Below, piece by piece: positions 63,603 through 64,000 of a stretch of DNA of 64,000 bases. The stretch covers positions 1 through 64,000 of the forward strand of contig NZ_LDQA01000007.1 of the NCBI RefSeq assembly GCF_001475935.1, read 5' to 3'. The notes beneath the pieces were generated by a model. That model was given only the letters and a program-made list of their open reading frames with translations. It did no database searches and was not told the origin of the DNA. The first letter of the stretch is position 1. Each line of letters starts with the position of its first letter. Made by a program: the position numbers and the translations under genes. The DNA is from Aureimonas ureilytica (GTDB taxonomy: Bacteria > Pseudomonadota > Alphaproteobacteria > Rhizobiales > Rhizobiaceae).

Positions 63603-63619
63603 CTTGGAATGGTTCTAAA
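63603..63619 (-). promoter_or_regulatory. Irr-like iron box, proximal to dps
   Basis: Read toward dps the site is TTTAGAACCATTCCAAG. It matches the Irr-box pattern TTTAGAA-N3-TTCTAAA fully in the first half and at 5 of 7 positions in the second. It lies about 62 bases upstream of the dps start. Confidence 0.55.
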
Positions 63620-63650
63620 CTAGCGAGTCCAAGATGCCGGCGCAACCTAG

Positions 63651-63667
63651 TTTTGAATCATTCTAAA
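63651..63667 (-). promoter_or_regulatory. Irr-like iron box, distal to dps
   Basis: Read toward dps the site is TTTAGAATGATTCAAAA. It matches 13 of the 14 fixed positions of the Irr-box pattern as I recall it. It is 48 bases further from dps than the proximal box. Confidence 0.6.
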
Positions 63668-63835
63668 CTGTGAGGCGGAGTTTTCGCTCGGCGGGAAACG
63701 CGGCTGACCGGCGGGATTGCGATGCCCCGACGAGCGTAAGTTTAGGGAACTAACAGTCAGGATGACGACCAGCGGTCCAGCCGCGCGGCGGTCGATGACT
63801 CGGAGCGACAGGGTCGATCCGAGCGCCATGACGGG

Positions 63836-64000
63836 TCAGGCCGCCGCGTCGAGCGCGCGGACCATGCCGTGCGACAGGAAGCGCATCCAGCGCCGCGCCT
63901 GCGGACGCACGCGCCATGAAACGAGGGCGCCTGCGGCGGCGTCCTGCTCTGAGCGCCAGGCCGCGAGGAGGCGCAGCAGCCAGGATTCGTCGTCGCTGAC
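63836..64000 (-). CDS. Partial CDS cut by the window end (C-terminus only)
   Basis: The last 54 codons and stop of a reverse-strand gene whose start lies beyond the window. The visible protein is rich in Arg, Ala, Leu and Trp (SDDESWLLRLLAAWRSEQD, then WRVRPQARRWMRF and MVRALDAAA at the end). It has no recognisable motif. The frame is open to the window edge and ends in TGA at 63836-63838. Identity cannot be given. Confidence 0.55.
   Translation of the reverse strand, partial: VSDDESWLLRLLAAWRSEQDAAAGALVSWRVRPQARRWMRFLSHGMVRALDAAA

Larger units (their letters stand above)
63542..63835. other. dps promoter region and spacer
   Basis: The region holds two Irr-like boxes (63603-63619 and 63651-63667). 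Between them, on the reverse strand, TTGCGC and TAGTTT are spaced by 17 bases and could be the dps promoter, with the -10 overlapping the nearer box. From 63670 to 63835 nothing further is clear; a 60-codon reverse-strand frame there has no support. Confidence 0.5.

Noticed and set aside
63647-63829. 60-codon reverse-strand frame between dps and the partial gene
   Set aside because: It covers an Irr-like box, has no ribosome site, and its composition gives no sign of a protein.

Overview
The window is a 64-kb piece of a high-G+C alphaproteobacterial chromosome. Gene content and order fit the Hyphomicrobiales (Rhizobiales): argH-lipoprotein-lysA-TIGR02302, ftsEX-ydcF-plsC, hisC-tyrC facing metX-metW, cobS-cobT-dnaJ facing bolA, aroK-aroB facing xerD-accA, secA facing a parvulin gene and argJ-GNAT-nudix, and comF-grx-nitrilase-DUF1178. 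The aerobic cobaltochelatase subunits CobS and CobT, an Irr-type iron box in front of dps, and a MetX-MetW pair point the same way. The family Aurantimonadaceae is possible but is only a guess. Nearly all genes are core housekeeping genes. I see no prophage, insertion sequence, CRISPR array, rRNA or tRNA.

Layout. The first 135 bases look like sequencing-adapter residue, not genome. Next come a DMT exporter, a twin-TM protein with a corrinoid adenosyltransferase, and the electron-transfer flavoprotein genes etfB-etfA with a 3-hydroxybutyryl-CoA dehydrogenase (0.1-5.1 kb). An unknown reverse-strand gene and a TlpA thioredoxin are followed by argH, a small lipoprotein, lysA and a large TIGR02302 membrane protein (5.3-13 kb). 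From 13 to 23 kb lie a methyltransferase, a lone receiver protein, a membrane diguanylate cyclase, hpt, ftsE-ftsX, ydcF, plsC, a ChaC-like cyclotransferase, a DUF2125 protein and a secreted Dps-like protein. From 23 to 33 kb are tyrC-hisC, metX-metW, gloB, a cupin, an aldo/keto reductase, an SDR and a second EamA transporter.

The most accessory-looking part is 33-37 kb: a DUF5872-like protein, a 688-residue serralysin-type metalloprotease with six C-terminal 38-residue repeats, and a PhzF-family enzyme behind a strong palindrome. After this come DUF3108, rpmB, a queuosine-precursor transporter and the cobT-cobS region (37-44 kb). The region from 44 to 51 kb holds bolA, a DUF1275 protein, aroBK, xerD, accA and an L,D-transpeptidase. 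The last 13 kb hold secA, the parvulin, argJ, an orphan Flp pilin with a small overlapping partner gene, the comF-DUF1178 run, two tandem DUF1289 genes and a cytoplasmic Dps under two Irr-like boxes. The window ends inside a reverse-strand gene.

The genes work mostly as separate small operons. Many junctions are 4-bp ATGA or TTGA overlaps that imply translational coupling (hisC/tyrC, metX/metW, gloB/cupin, aroK/aroB, 68-aa protein/xerD, cobT/esterase, nitrilase/DUF1178). The signals that ordinary annotation would miss are a set of long intergenic palindromes, three of which end in the same 8-mer, a signal-peptide-bearing Dps, and several candidate operators.
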